A stretch of 19,473 nucleotides of DNA from CAIRTT01 sp046075665. GTDB lineage: Bacteria; Armatimonadota; Armatimonadia; Armatimonadales; Armatimonadaceae. Within the stretch, counting starts at the first letter, position 1. Each line of letters opens with the position of its first letter. Shown piece by piece: positions 1 to 6,815 of the stretch. A model generated the notes under the pieces. It was not told the DNA's origin, made no database searches, and saw nothing but the letters and a program-made list of their open reading frames with translations. The position numbers were made by a program, and so were the translations under genes. The stretch covers positions 1 to 19,473 of the forward strand of contig JBJTQN010000105.1 in assembly GCA_046075665.1 (NCBI GenBank), read 5' to 3'.

Positions 1-416
1 CGCCTACCCTGTATGCCGGCAAGCCGTTCAGCGATATCCGCTTGGCGCTGAAAGATGGTGTCATTGTCGAGGCAACTTCATCCGATACCAAGTCACTAAA
101 CGAAATTCTGGATACCGATGAAGGTGCACGGCGCATCGGAGAATTTGCGATTGGCTTCAACCCAGTAATTCTTAATCCGATGCGTGATGTTCTATTTGAT
201 GAAAAGATTGCCGGTTCACTACATTTCACTCCGGGAAATGCTTATGCCTCCCCAGGGAATGGAAATCGTTCGGGTGTTCACTGGGATATGGTCCTAATCC
301 AGCGTCCAGAATGGGGTGGGGGGGAGATTTGGTTCGATGATGTCCTGATTCGAAAGGATGGCATCTTCATTCCAGAGACTCTAGGTGGCTTGAATCCAGA
401 GAACCTGATCGGATGA
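1..416 (+). CDS. M29-family metallo-aminopeptidase, C-terminal part (5' end outside window)
   Basis: The reading frame is open from base 3 to the TGA at 414-416, giving about 137 C-terminal residues of a larger protein. M29 (thermophilic/AmpS-type) aminopeptidases are cytoplasmic two-metal exopeptidases of about 370-410 residues that release N-terminal amino acids. The visible part matches the end of that fold: a DEGARRIGE stretch, then VLFDEKIAGSLHF, a GNxY motif, and VHWDM followed by a GGEIWFDD strand and a short C-terminal KDG turn. The Glu of GE and of DEKI and the His of SLHF and VHWD are the metal-binding or catalytic positions expected from the family. The ATGA overlap with the next gene implies translational coupling. 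A run of seven G at 318-324 lies in the coding region without breaking the frame. Family assignment is firm; substrate is unknown. Confidence 0.88.
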   Translation, partial: PTLYAGKPFSDIRLALKDGVIVEATSSDTKSLNEILDTDEGARRIGEFAIGFNPVILNPMRDVLFDEKIAGSLHFTPGNAYASPGNGNRSGVHWDMVLIQRPEWGGGEIWFDDVLIRKDGIFIPETLGGLNPENLIG

Positions 417-757
417 GTAGCGTTTCCGAGCGCGACATGCGTGTCGTTCAGGAAATGTGGACACTGGCGAACAACGAGCCACTGACACTTTTTGCGCTGC
501 AAAAGTATGGCGTCATTGATCGGGAACGCTACCGACGGTTTCACAATGGGTTGTGGCTTGAGCTGACACTTGAGTGTGACGAGAGGACAAAAGTTTGGTC
601 GTATGAGCTCGCCATTTTGAGCCCGGATGGCGCGGATTTGGACCCGGATATCGTTAGTTATTGGCTTGACGCCTTTCTTGGAAACAAAAAGGGACTAGCA
701 AGCAGCCGCTCATTAATGCTTCGGGATGCCCGGTATACATTCCCATTCGGCGGCTGA
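413..757 (+). CDS. Hypothetical protein, 114 aa, coupled to the aminopeptidase gene
   Basis: The ATG at 413 overlaps the TGA of the aminopeptidase gene (ATGA), which strongly supports a real, co-translated gene. The product is 114 residues, soluble, Trp/Tyr/Arg-rich, with no signal peptide, membrane segment or recognisable catalytic motif. The N-terminal half looks helical (ERDMRVVQEMWTLANN...). The middle has an alternating pattern (LWLELTLECDE...VWSYELAIL) that suggests two or three beta strands, then another helix and a short FPFGG tail. I do not recognise the family. Coupling to a peptidase suggests a shared transcript but does not give a function. Confidence 0.7.
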   Translation: MSSVSERDMRVVQEMWTLANNEPLTLFALQKYGVIDRERYRRFHNGLWLELTLECDERTKVWSYELAILSPDGADLDPDIVSYWLDAFLGNKKGLASSRSLMLRDARYTFPFGG

Positions 758-980
758 ACGTATTCTGTTGGCGTTTGGTTGGCCGTTTCGTGCCGAAGTC
801 TGTCGGTAAGCCAGTAATAAATTCATAATTTTTCTGAAACTTGAGCCCGTTTCGGTTATCATAGACATTGGTTACTGAACGACAGCGTTGTGCGAGAGAA
901 GCCAATACTTGCGGAAGGCAACGAGGATACTACCCGTGAGGGGCGGGAATCCACGGCGCTAGAACTTCATGTAGCCCTAT

Positions 981-998
981 GCGTAACTCCAATTACGC
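981..998 (+). promoter_or_regulatory. Leader hairpin just upstream of the porin ribosome binding site
   Basis: GCGTAA (981-986) and TTACGC (993-998) are perfect inverted repeats separated by a six-base loop. The stem ends nine bases before the Shine-Dalgarno at 1008. It may stabilise the mRNA 5' end or affect ribosome access. It also argues against starting translation at the in-frame ATG at 979, which would place the hairpin inside the coding sequence. Confidence 0.4.
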
Positions 999-1007
999 GT
1001 TGTATTC

Positions 1008-1012
1008 AAGGA
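1008..1012 (+). promoter_or_regulatory. Shine-Dalgarno deciding the porin start
   Basis: AAGGA lies five bases before the ATG at 1018. The alternative in-frame ATG at 979 has no such sequence. Starting at 1018 also gives a normal signal peptide with a short charged N-terminus, so 1018 is the preferred start. Confidence 0.7.
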
Positions 1013-1017
1013 AAAAA

Positions 1018-2898
1018 ATGAAGAATATGACGATGACCTTCGGCGCACTCGCAGTGACGCTGGCAGGTATTGGCATTGCACCTGTGTTCGCACAGGACGG
1101 TCCTTTCAAGGACGTTCCAAACGATCACTGGGCATACCAGGCAATCGAGCGATTGGCCAAGGACAAGGTTTTCATCGGCGACACCGATGGCAAGTTTGCA
1201 GGCAAGCGTTCCCTGACCCGCTACGAGCTCGCTATGGTTGTAGACCGTATCGTTCGCTGGGCAGACGCAACTTACGTCAAGGCTCCTCTGCCAGCAGCTC
1301 CTGAAGTCAAGACTGGTGTTTCCATGGATCAGGTCCAAGACCTGCTCGGTGGCTATGCGAAGAAGTCTGACATTCCTGCTGCAGCTCCAAAGGTTGACCT
1401 TTCCGGACTTGCAAAGCAGTCTGACATTGACCTCATCCGCAAGATGGTTGCTGAGTTCCAGACTGAACTCACCACCCTCGGAGTGGATGTCGACAAGGCG
1501 AAGAAGACCCTCGACAATCATGAGAAGCGCATTGCAGCTCTTGAAGCAGCTAACAAGAACGCTGTCAAGATCTCCGGTGCATTCAACGCGTATGTTCGTG
1601 GTGACTTCGGATCCAACGGTCTTGGTGCTATTGATTACAACAGCGCTGCAATCGCTGCTGGTTCGACCGTTCTCGGAACGAGCACGGTTCGCCATGACCT
1701 CGATGTCAACATCTCGGCTCCTTCCGTCGATGTAACCCTGAACTTTGGTAACTACCTTCCATCCTTGGGCTCCATTGCTCAGTATGCAGCTGGTACCGCT
1801 AATCAGGGACAGACAATCTACAAGGCTGTTTACTCCACCAAGCAGAGCATCCCTGTTCTGGGTACGGTTGCAGCTAACATCGGACGTGTCCCAAGCCAAA
1901 TGTCTGCTTTGACCTTCAAGGCTTATGACGTTGATGCTTACTTCAACAACAGCAAGACCGACAATGGCAACTACCTTGTTGATGGTTTGAATGCATCCTT
2001 CAAGATTGGTCCATTTGCGATCACCGCTCTTGCAGGTAAGACTGATCCAATCGCCAACTCCTCCCTGATCAACGCTGGAGATCCAACGCTCTCCACCGGT
2101 ATCAAGGCTGGATTGAAGGCTCCTTTCACATTTGACCGTGCAGACCAGATCGGTTCCCCGAACTCGACCGGTATCACTGTCAGCCGTGTTGCTGGTGGAC
2201 GTGCTGGCTTCAAGCTCTTCAGCATCCCAGTCGGTGTCAGCACCGTTTTGGCTGCTGGCCAGAGCAATGGCGACTTCGATCAGGTCAACGTCTACGGCGC
2301 TGATGCTAAGATCAAGCTCTTCGGTCTTGATGTTTACGGTGAGTATGCTGAGTCCAACACCCGCTTGGGTGGCGAGAACGTCCAAGTTCGCGACAACTCC
2401 GCATACAACGTACACACCAAGCTTTCCAACGGCTCCTGGACCTTGTCCGGTGGCTACAGGGAAGTTGAGCCTCTCTTCGGCGCACCAGGTAGCTGGGGCC
2501 GTATGGGTACCAACGTCAACCCAACCGACATCAAGGGTGGTTACGGATCCTGGAACTGGACCCCAACATCCAAGTTGAACGTAATTTTGGCAACACAGAA
2601 CTACACCGGTACTGACAAGGGTGGAAACACCAAGGATCAGAAGTCCGAGAACACCAGAGCAGGTTTCACCTACAAGCTGGGTTCAACATCCGACTTCTCC
2701 GTTTCCCAAGAAGTTACCAAGTACACGGATGCAGGCGCACTCAAGGGACGTGAAACATTCACGAACTATGCTTACGCAAAGACCCTTAGCGCTACTTCCA
2801 CCTTCCGTCTTCTGTACCAGGTTGTTTCGTACAACGATGGCACAGCTGATGTACAAAAGGGTGGAGTTGTTGCAACCCAGTTCTCGGTTAAGTTCTAA
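1018..2898 (+). CDS. SLH-domain outer-membrane porin
   Basis: This encodes a 626-residue exported protein. Residues 1-25 form a Sec signal peptide ending at VFA, before QDG. Residues about 29-80 are a single SLH domain (FKDVPNDHWAYQAIERL...LTRYELAMVVDRI), which in such porins reaches into the periplasm and binds the peptidoglycan-linked polymer. A Pro/Ala linker and a coiled coil (about 130-185, containing the heptad-rich KRIAALEAANK) follow. The rest, from about 187, is a beta barrel of alternating strands ending in QFSVKF, the C-terminal aromatic signature of BAM substrates. This is the domain order of SlpA-type and cyanobacterial porins, which tether the outer membrane to the wall. Codon use is strongly biased (AAG, AAC, GAC, TCC, GCT), unlike the neighbours, so expression is probably very high. 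It appears monocistronic, ending at a strong terminator. Confidence 0.9.
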   Translation: MKNMTMTFGALAVTLAGIGIAPVFAQDGPFKDVPNDHWAYQAIERLAKDKVFIGDTDGKFAGKRSLTRYELAMVVDRIVRWADATYVKAPLPAAPEVKTGVSMDQVQDLLGGYAKKSDIPAAAPKVDLSGLAKQSDIDLIRKMVAEFQTELTTLGVDVDKAKKTLDNHEKRIAALEAANKNAVKISGAFNAYVRGDFGSNGLGAIDYNSAAIAAGSTVLGTSTVRHDLDVNISAPSVDVTLNFGNYLPSLGSIAQYAAGTANQGQTIYKAVYSTKQSIPVLGTVAANIGRVPSQMSALTFKAYDVDAYFNNSKTDNGNYLVDGLNASFKIGPFAITALAGKTDPIANSSLINAGDPTLSTGIKAGLKAPFTFDRADQIGSPNSTGITVSRVAGGRAGFKLFSIPVGVSTVLAAGQSNGDFDQVNVYGADAKIKLFGLDVYGEYAESNTRLGGENVQVRDNSAYNVHTKLSNGSWTLSGGYREVEPLFGAPGSWGRMGTNVNPTDIKGGYGSWNWTPTSKLNVILATQNYTGTDKGGNTKDQKSENTRAGFTYKLGSTSDFSVSQEVTKYTDAGALKGRETFTNYAYAKTLSATSTFRLLYQVVSYNDGTADVQKGGVVATQFSVKF

Positions 2899-2904
2899 CC
2901 TGAA

Positions 2905-2918
2905 CTGCGCTTGCGCAG
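2905..2918 (+). other. Small hairpin just after the porin stop codon
   Basis: CTGCG (2905-2909) and CGCAG (2914-2918) form a five-pair stem with a CTTG tetraloop, six bases after the TAA. It has no T-tract and precedes the main terminator, so it may be a 3' stabilising element of an abundant mRNA. Confidence 0.4.
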
Positions 2919-2927
2919 CCTAAAGCC

Positions 2928-2962
2928 AAACCCTCGGTTCTTTCGAACCGGGGGTTTTCTTT
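2928..2962 (+). terminator. Strong rho-independent terminator of the porin gene
   Basis: Bases 2928-2940 and 2945-2957 pair over 13 positions with a single T-G wobble around a TTTC loop. The GC-rich stem is followed by TTTTCTTT at 2955-2962. It sits 30 bases after the porin stop and ends only a few bases before the efp promoter, so it insulates efp from porin read-through. Confidence 0.9.
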
Positions 2963-2966
2963 ATCG

Positions 2967-2975
2967 TGCTATAAT
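2967..2975 (+). promoter_or_regulatory. Extended -10 promoter of the efp-acc operon (leaderless start)
   Basis: TGC-TATAAT at 2967-2975 is a perfect extended -10 element (TGnTATAAT). The efp ATG lies only eight bases further on, at 2984, so transcription is predicted to begin at or within a few bases of the start codon. No -35 consensus is visible, since that region falls in the porin terminator stem, and there is no Shine-Dalgarno. Confidence 0.7.
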
Positions 2976-2983
2976 CTGCCCGT

Positions 2984-3541
2984 ATGGATACTGGAGATTT
3001 TCGAAACGGCTTGTCTATCTTGTTCAACAATGACATCTACACCATTGTTGAGTTTCAACATGTCAAGCCAGGTAAAGGCGGAGCGTTCGTACGTTCCAAG
3101 ATGAAGAATCTGCGAACCGGTGCGACCATTGATCGTACTTGGAACGCAGGTGAAAAGATTGAACAGGCGCGCCTCGACCGTAAGGTGATGCAGTTCCTCT
3201 ATTCCGAAGGCTCAGACTTTCACCTGATGGACATGGAGACCTTTGAACAGGTTACCGTGGATCGTAAGTTGATTGGAGAGAAGGAAAAGTACCTTAAGGA
3301 AAACACTGACGTTCAGGTCATTATCTTCAAGGAAGAGATCGTGCAGGTCACAGCTCCCGATTTTATGGAGTTAGTGATTACTGAAACCGATCCTGGATTT
3401 AAGGGCGATACGGCATCCGGAGGAAGCAAACCTGCGACCCTAGAAACCGGTGCTGTAATTCGTGTTCCATTTTTCGTGAATCAAGGGGACAAAGTTCGTG
3501 TGGATACACGTACTGATACATACCTTGAACGCGTGAAGTAG
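2984..3541 (+). CDS. efp: Translation elongation factor P
   Basis: This is a 185-residue EF-P of normal length. EF-P binds ribosomes between the P and E sites and relieves stalling at consecutive prolines. The N-terminal KOW-like domain carries the loop VKPGKGGAF, where Lys31 is the tip residue that is post-translationally modified in many bacteria. Two OB-fold domains follow, with the family-typical DFMELVITETDPGFKGDTA stretch near residues 125-143 and the ending GDKVRVDTRTDTYLERVK. No modification enzyme is encoded in the window. It is the first gene of a seven-gene operon and seems to be translated from a leaderless mRNA. The stop is seven bases before the next gene, whose Shine-Dalgarno overlaps the efp stop. 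Confidence 0.97.
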   Translation: MDTGDFRNGLSILFNNDIYTIVEFQHVKPGKGGAFVRSKMKNLRTGATIDRTWNAGEKIEQARLDRKVMQFLYSEGSDFHLMDMETFEQVTVDRKLIGEKEKYLKENTDVQVIIFKEEIVQVTAPDFMELVITETDPGFKGDTASGGSKPATLETGAVIRVPFFVNQGDKVRVDTRTDTYLERVK

Positions 3542-3548
3542 GAAGACC

Positions 3549-4658
3549 ATGGATCAGGAGCAGTATAGTCGCACCGGAGCAAGCACACCTGTGATGCTGG
3601 CGTTTGCCAGTAATGTGTTCCACATTTGCATTATCGTGTTCGGGTTGGCCGCGGCTTATTTGCTATATGGCGTTTTCTTCGGCTTGGGTGACTTTGCATC
3701 GTGGGACCGAACTCGTCAGGTAACGATGCTGGGTAACATCAACCTAGCCGGGAATGCGATGCTTGCCGCAGCTGTTATCGGGTCAATCTGCACACTAGTC
3801 ATCTTCTGGTACGAGGAAACTGCCGGTTATCTGATGGCTCTTCTGGCTGGAGCTTTGTACTTTGGTGTACCGATGGCCTTTGCCAGCATGGGTGGGGAGC
3901 CATCTGCGGCGATGCGGATGACCGTTGCGAAGTTTCCTGTTTCTGCGCTTGCGCCTGGATTAATCGCGTTCATACTTGTGGTCAGAGATTTGATCGTTCG
4001 CTTGATTCGCTCTCTCGAGCGGCAAAGCAAAGTTGCATCCGACTTGCAGTTTGGAAACGGTGCCAAACGTGAAGATCGACCTGTCAGGATGTCTCTTATC
4101 GGCAAGTGCTGGGAAGGTGCTTATTGTCGGGATTATGTACGGACGCACTGCCCCATATTCAAGGCCAAAGATACCTGCTGGCAGAGACGTCGCGGGTGTT
4201 ATTGCGATGAGGAAATCGTAAACACGGCGACGAAAAAGTCTCGCGGCACCGTACTTGAGATGGCTCCCAACGAGTCCCAAAATTATGCAAACAACAGTAC
4301 GCCCAAGAAAGTTGTGTTTTTGTCCGATGCTCAGAAGGTCGAGCGTTGCCGAAACTGCATCATCTACAATGAACATCAGCGAGAAAAGTACAAGATTCTT
4401 CTACCGGTGGTGATGATTCTGTCCATTGGAATTTGTGCTTTTCTTGGATACGAAATGCGTGACTCTGTGGGAAACGTAATGAATGCGATCGAGATGACTG
4501 TTCGTAGGTTTGCATTTACCGGAGACCCAACAACGGCCATTAAAGTCGCTAAGCCAAATGAATCTGCAATTTGGCTGTTTGTGCTAGCCGGCTCAATCAT
4601 GATCATCGCAAAGATTATTCATGCGCTCGAATGGGCTATTTTTGAGAAGAAGTGGTAA
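3549..4658 (+). CDS. Six-TM membrane protein with a two-CW-like cysteine-rich loop
   Basis: This is a 369-residue protein with predicted membrane helices near 15-43, 64-88, 91-113, 130-153, 282-300 and 341-361. The 130-residue loop between helices 4 and 5, probably cytoplasmic by the positive-inside rule (many Arg after helix 4), holds eight cysteines: 187, 193, 201, 210, 217, 219, 267 and 270. Their spacing and companions (CWE...C...CP...CW...C, then CxxC with a nearby Tyr) resemble small two-CW cysteine-rich domains, with an insertion of about 45 residues before the last CxxC. Such a loop could bind zinc or an iron-sulfur centre, but this is inference. AGGAAG at 3540-3545 serves as Shine-Dalgarno. 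It lies between efp and the accB-like gene in the same operon. No function is known to me. Confidence 0.8.
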   Translation: MDQEQYSRTGASTPVMLAFASNVFHICIIVFGLAAAYLLYGVFFGLGDFASWDRTRQVTMLGNINLAGNAMLAAAVIGSICTLVIFWYEETAGYLMALLAGALYFGVPMAFASMGGEPSAAMRMTVAKFPVSALAPGLIAFILVVRDLIVRLIRSLERQSKVASDLQFGNGAKREDRPVRMSLIGKCWEGAYCRDYVRTHCPIFKAKDTCWQRRRGCYCDEEIVNTATKKSRGTVLEMAPNESQNYANNSTPKKVVFLSDAQKVERCRNCIIYNEHQREKYKILLPVVMILSIGICAFLGYEMRDSVGNVMNAIEMTVRRFAFTGDPTTAIKVAKPNESAIWLFVLAGSIMIIAKIIHALEWAIFEKKW

Positions 4659-4660
4659 CG

Positions 4661-5071
4661 ATGGATACAAGTTTGATTGAAGCATATGCTGTAGCGATGA
4701 CATCGCAACCACAAATGACGGAGCTGGAAGTCATAGCTGATGGCATCCACGTTCGGTTGCGACGAAGTATTTCTGTAGTCGATGCATCCGTACCTGCGTC
4801 AGGCGACGATGCATCGTCAGCGCCGGAGGCTATCACGCCGTTTCATGTTACTGCGCAGAGCGTTGGTGTATTCGTACCGGCTGAACCTGCTTTTGTGGTT
4901 GGTGATTTTGTCGATGGAACCCGGGCTCTCGGTGCGATCGATACCGTTGGAATTACGAATGCCATTGTTTCCCCTGTTTCAGGAGTGATTTCCGCTGTAC
5001 ATGTCGAGGCTGGCCAACCCGTGGAATATGGTCAGAATTTGTTCGACCTCTCAGAGAGAAAAGCCAGTTGA
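4661..5071 (+). CDS. AccB-like carrier protein lacking the biotin-accepting lysine
   Basis: The 136-residue product has the architecture of the acetyl-CoA carboxylase biotin carrier AccB. It has a helical N-terminus and a TELEVIADGIHVRLRR segment, an Ala/Pro/Ser linker (about 40-60), and a C-terminal biotinyl/lipoyl barrel (about 60-132) ending GQPVEYGQNLFDL. In normal carriers the hairpin reads E-A-M-K-M/L-M-N. Here the aligned residues are D-T-V-G-I-T-N, so the modified lysine is Gly97 (codon 4949-4951), and the only lysine in the protein is three residues from the end. It therefore cannot carry biotin at the usual place. The surrounding SPVSGVI turn is intact and the frame is clean, so it does not look like a decaying gene. 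The ATG at 4661 was chosen over the in-frame GTG at 4652, which overlaps the previous gene. The stop overlaps the next start. It may be a scaffold or inhibitor of carboxylase (BADC-like); this is inference. Confidence 0.85.
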   Translation: MDTSLIEAYAVAMTSQPQMTELEVIADGIHVRLRRSISVVDASVPASGDDASSAPEAITPFHVTAQSVGVFVPAEPAFVVGDFVDGTRALGAIDTVGITNAIVSPVSGVISAVHVEAGQPVEYGQNLFDLSERKAS

Positions 5072-5436
5072 GACGCGGTTTTTCGCTTATCGGTACATTG
5101 CTCACAATTGCCATAATCGCAGTTCTTGCGATTTTCGTAGTCCGATACGTGTCTGGAGGCGGTGGTGTTGACAAAGGTGGACGTAAAGTTCCATCACCTA
5201 CGCAACGGGCTAAAATCACGGCGGGAAATGAATACATAGCACAGATTCAGCAAGCCATCACAATGTACAAGATGGATCACGATGAGCAGCTACCTCCAAG
5301 CCTTAGCGACCTAAAACCATATGGTGTAACTGACCAGATGATTGTTGACCCAAATACAAAAGCTCCTCTCAACTATGATCCTGCGACAGGTGTTGTCAGC
5401 CAATCTGCCGGGTTCATTTCGACATCCAACCCTTGA
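5068..5436 (+). CDS. Type II secretion/type IV pilin-like pseudopilin without Glu5
   Basis: This is a 122-residue protein with a class III prepilin signal: short leader MRRG, predicted prepilin-peptidase cleavage after Gly4, then FSLIGTLLTIAIIAVLAIFVV, a hydrophobic helix. The mature protein would begin F-S-L-I-G, with Gly at the normally conserved Glu5. The C-terminal region (about 55-115) has the GspG-like arrangement of a helix, MYKMDH, PPSLSDL, a VDPN turn and a Y-DPATG hairpin. The start is a TTG at 5068 that overlaps the TGA of the accB-like gene. It is the only pilin-type gene in the window, with no assembly ATPase, inner-membrane protein or prepilin peptidase nearby, so it either joins machinery encoded elsewhere or has another role. 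Its placement between accB-like and accC is odd. Confidence 0.8.
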   Translation: MRRGFSLIGTLLTIAIIAVLAIFVVRYVSGGGGVDKGGRKVPSPTQRAKITAGNEYIAQIQQAITMYKMDHDEQLPPSLSDLKPYGVTDQMIVDPNTKAPLNYDPATGVVSQSAGFISTSNP

Positions 5437-5456
5437 CGGAGATAGGCGTAACACAG

Positions 5457-6812
5457 ATGTTTAAGAAAGTTCTCATAGCCAATCGTGGCGAAATAGCTGT
5501 GCGTGTTATAAGGGCATGTCGTGAGTTAGGTGTGGCAACGGTTGCTATTCATTCCGATGCAGATGCTGACTCGCTACACGTCCGATTAGCCGATGAAGCA
5601 GTCTGCGTAGGACCCAGTGCCAGCAAAGATTCCTACCTGAATATTCCTAATATCGTGGCCGCAGCACGTAACACTGGTGCGGATGCGGTTCATCCCGGTT
5701 ATGGCTTTCTGTCAGAAGTAGCCAGCTTTGCAGAGATTTGTAATGCAATCGGCGTCAAGTTCATCGGTCCGCCAGTGTCAGCCATTGAACAGATGGGGGA
5801 CAAGGCAACCGCCCGTGAGACGGCCCTCGCAGCCGGTGTACCAACGGTTCCCGGATCAGATGGCTTGTTGACATCCGATGAAGACGCCCGCAGGATCGCA
5901 GGAACCATTGGTTACCCGGTTGTTGTAAAAGCCACGGCGGGTGGCGGTGGACGCGGCATCCGTGTTGCGTGGTCTGAAGAAGAGCTTCTCAAGGTTTTGA
6001 AAGTCGCTCAGGCAGAAGCTGAGGCCGCATTCGGTAATGCTGGTGTTTACCTCGAGAAATACATCACGGATATGAGGCACATCGAGGTGCAAATCCTTGC
6101 CGATGAACATGGAAATGTGATTCACCTCGGTGAACGCGAGTGCACAGTGCAAACCGTTCGTCATCAAAAGGTGGTTGAAGAAGCGCCTAGCGTATCGCTT
6201 ACACATGAACAACGGACGGCAATGGGCGAAGCCGCTGTTCGTGCTGCCAAAGCCGTCGGATATACAAATGCAGGCACCGTAGAGTTCATTTACACGCCAA
6301 GTGGTGACTTCTATTTTATGGAGATGAACACCCGTATCCAAGTCGAACACCCTGTAACGGAAGCCGTAACCGGGATTGACCTTGTAAAGTGGCAGATTCG
6401 AATTGCTGCAGGTGAACCGCTGACAATTCCTCAGGAAGATGTACGCTGGAACGGACACTCAATCGAATGTCGCGTGACCGCTCAGAATCCAGCAAAGGGT
6501 TTCGCACCGAGCGCTGGCAAAATGTCGTCATTCATAATGCCCGGCGGACTCGGAATCCGTGTAGATTCACAGTGTTACTCCGGCTACACAGTTCCGCCGT
6601 TTTATGATTCAAACCTTGCCAAGTTAATCGTTTGGGCACCATCCCGTGAAGAAGCAATCGTTCGAATGGAATGCGCTCTTTCAGAAGTTACCGTTGATGG
6701 CCTTCCAACGAACGTAACGTTTCTCAAAACAATTCTGGCGGATGAGCGGTATCAATCAAACGCAATCTCCACTAAGTTCCTGCCATCACTGATGGACGAG
6801 ATGGGGTTATAG
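5457..6812 (+). CDS. accC: Biotin carboxylase subunit of acetyl-CoA carboxylase
   Basis: This is a 451-residue biotin carboxylase, the usual length. The enzyme uses ATP and bicarbonate to carboxylate biotin on a carrier protein, the first half-reaction of malonyl-CoA synthesis for fatty acids. The N-terminal domain begins KKVLIANRGEIAVR and contains HPGYGFLSE near 79-87. The ATP-grasp domain holds Lys116, Lys158, the glycine-rich AGGGGRG loop (161-167), HQKVVEEAP (236-244, Lys238) and MNTRIQVEHPVTE (290-302), so all recognisable catalytic and metal-binding positions are present. The ATG at 5457 is preferred to the TTG at 5433, because the latter overlaps the previous gene and adds residues unlike the family. 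accA and accD are not in the window, and the adjacent carrier-like protein lacks the biotin lysine, so the true carrier must be encoded elsewhere. Confidence 0.96.
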   Translation: MFKKVLIANRGEIAVRVIRACRELGVATVAIHSDADADSLHVRLADEAVCVGPSASKDSYLNIPNIVAAARNTGADAVHPGYGFLSEVASFAEICNAIGVKFIGPPVSAIEQMGDKATARETALAAGVPTVPGSDGLLTSDEDARRIAGTIGYPVVVKATAGGGGRGIRVAWSEEELLKVLKVAQAEAEAAFGNAGVYLEKYITDMRHIEVQILADEHGNVIHLGERECTVQTVRHQKVVEEAPSVSLTHEQRTAMGEAAVRAAKAVGYTNAGTVEFIYTPSGDFYFMEMNTRIQVEHPVTEAVTGIDLVKWQIRIAAGEPLTIPQEDVRWNGHSIECRVTAQNPAKGFAPSAGKMSSFIMPGGLGIRVDSQCYSGYTVPPFYDSNLAKLIVWAPSREEAIVRMECALSEVTVDGLPTNVTFLKTILADERYQSNAISTKFLPSLMDEMGL

Positions 6813-6815
6813 GAC

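Larger units (their letters stand above)
758..1017 (+). promoter_or_regulatory. Intergenic region and probable long 5' leader of the porin gene
   Basis: This 260-nt stretch has no convincing gene. It should hold the porin promoter. The best -10-like hexamer I can find is TATCAT at 857-862, but the -35 region is poor, so its exact site is uncertain. If that -10 is used, the transcript would have a leader of about 150 nt, rich in purines around 890-960 and ending in a small hairpin (981-998) and a Shine-Dalgarno (1008-1012). No riboswitch class is recognised. Confidence 0.35.

Noticed and set aside
979..1017. Earlier in-frame ATG for the porin
   Set aside because: It has no Shine-Dalgarno, would put a hairpin and ribosome binding site inside the coding region, and gives an atypical extended signal peptide.
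1316..1735. Plus-strand out-of-frame ORF within the porin gene
   Set aside because: Same cause as the antisense frame. The product is Ser/Thr/Leu/Arg-rich with no motif, and it lies wholly within a confident gene.
1006..2415. Long minus-strand frame (469 codons) opposite the porin gene
   Set aside because: It is explained by the strong codon bias of the porin, which removes stops from the antisense frame. The translation is low-complexity Ser/Val/Asp/Cys-rich, with no start signal or recognisable domain.
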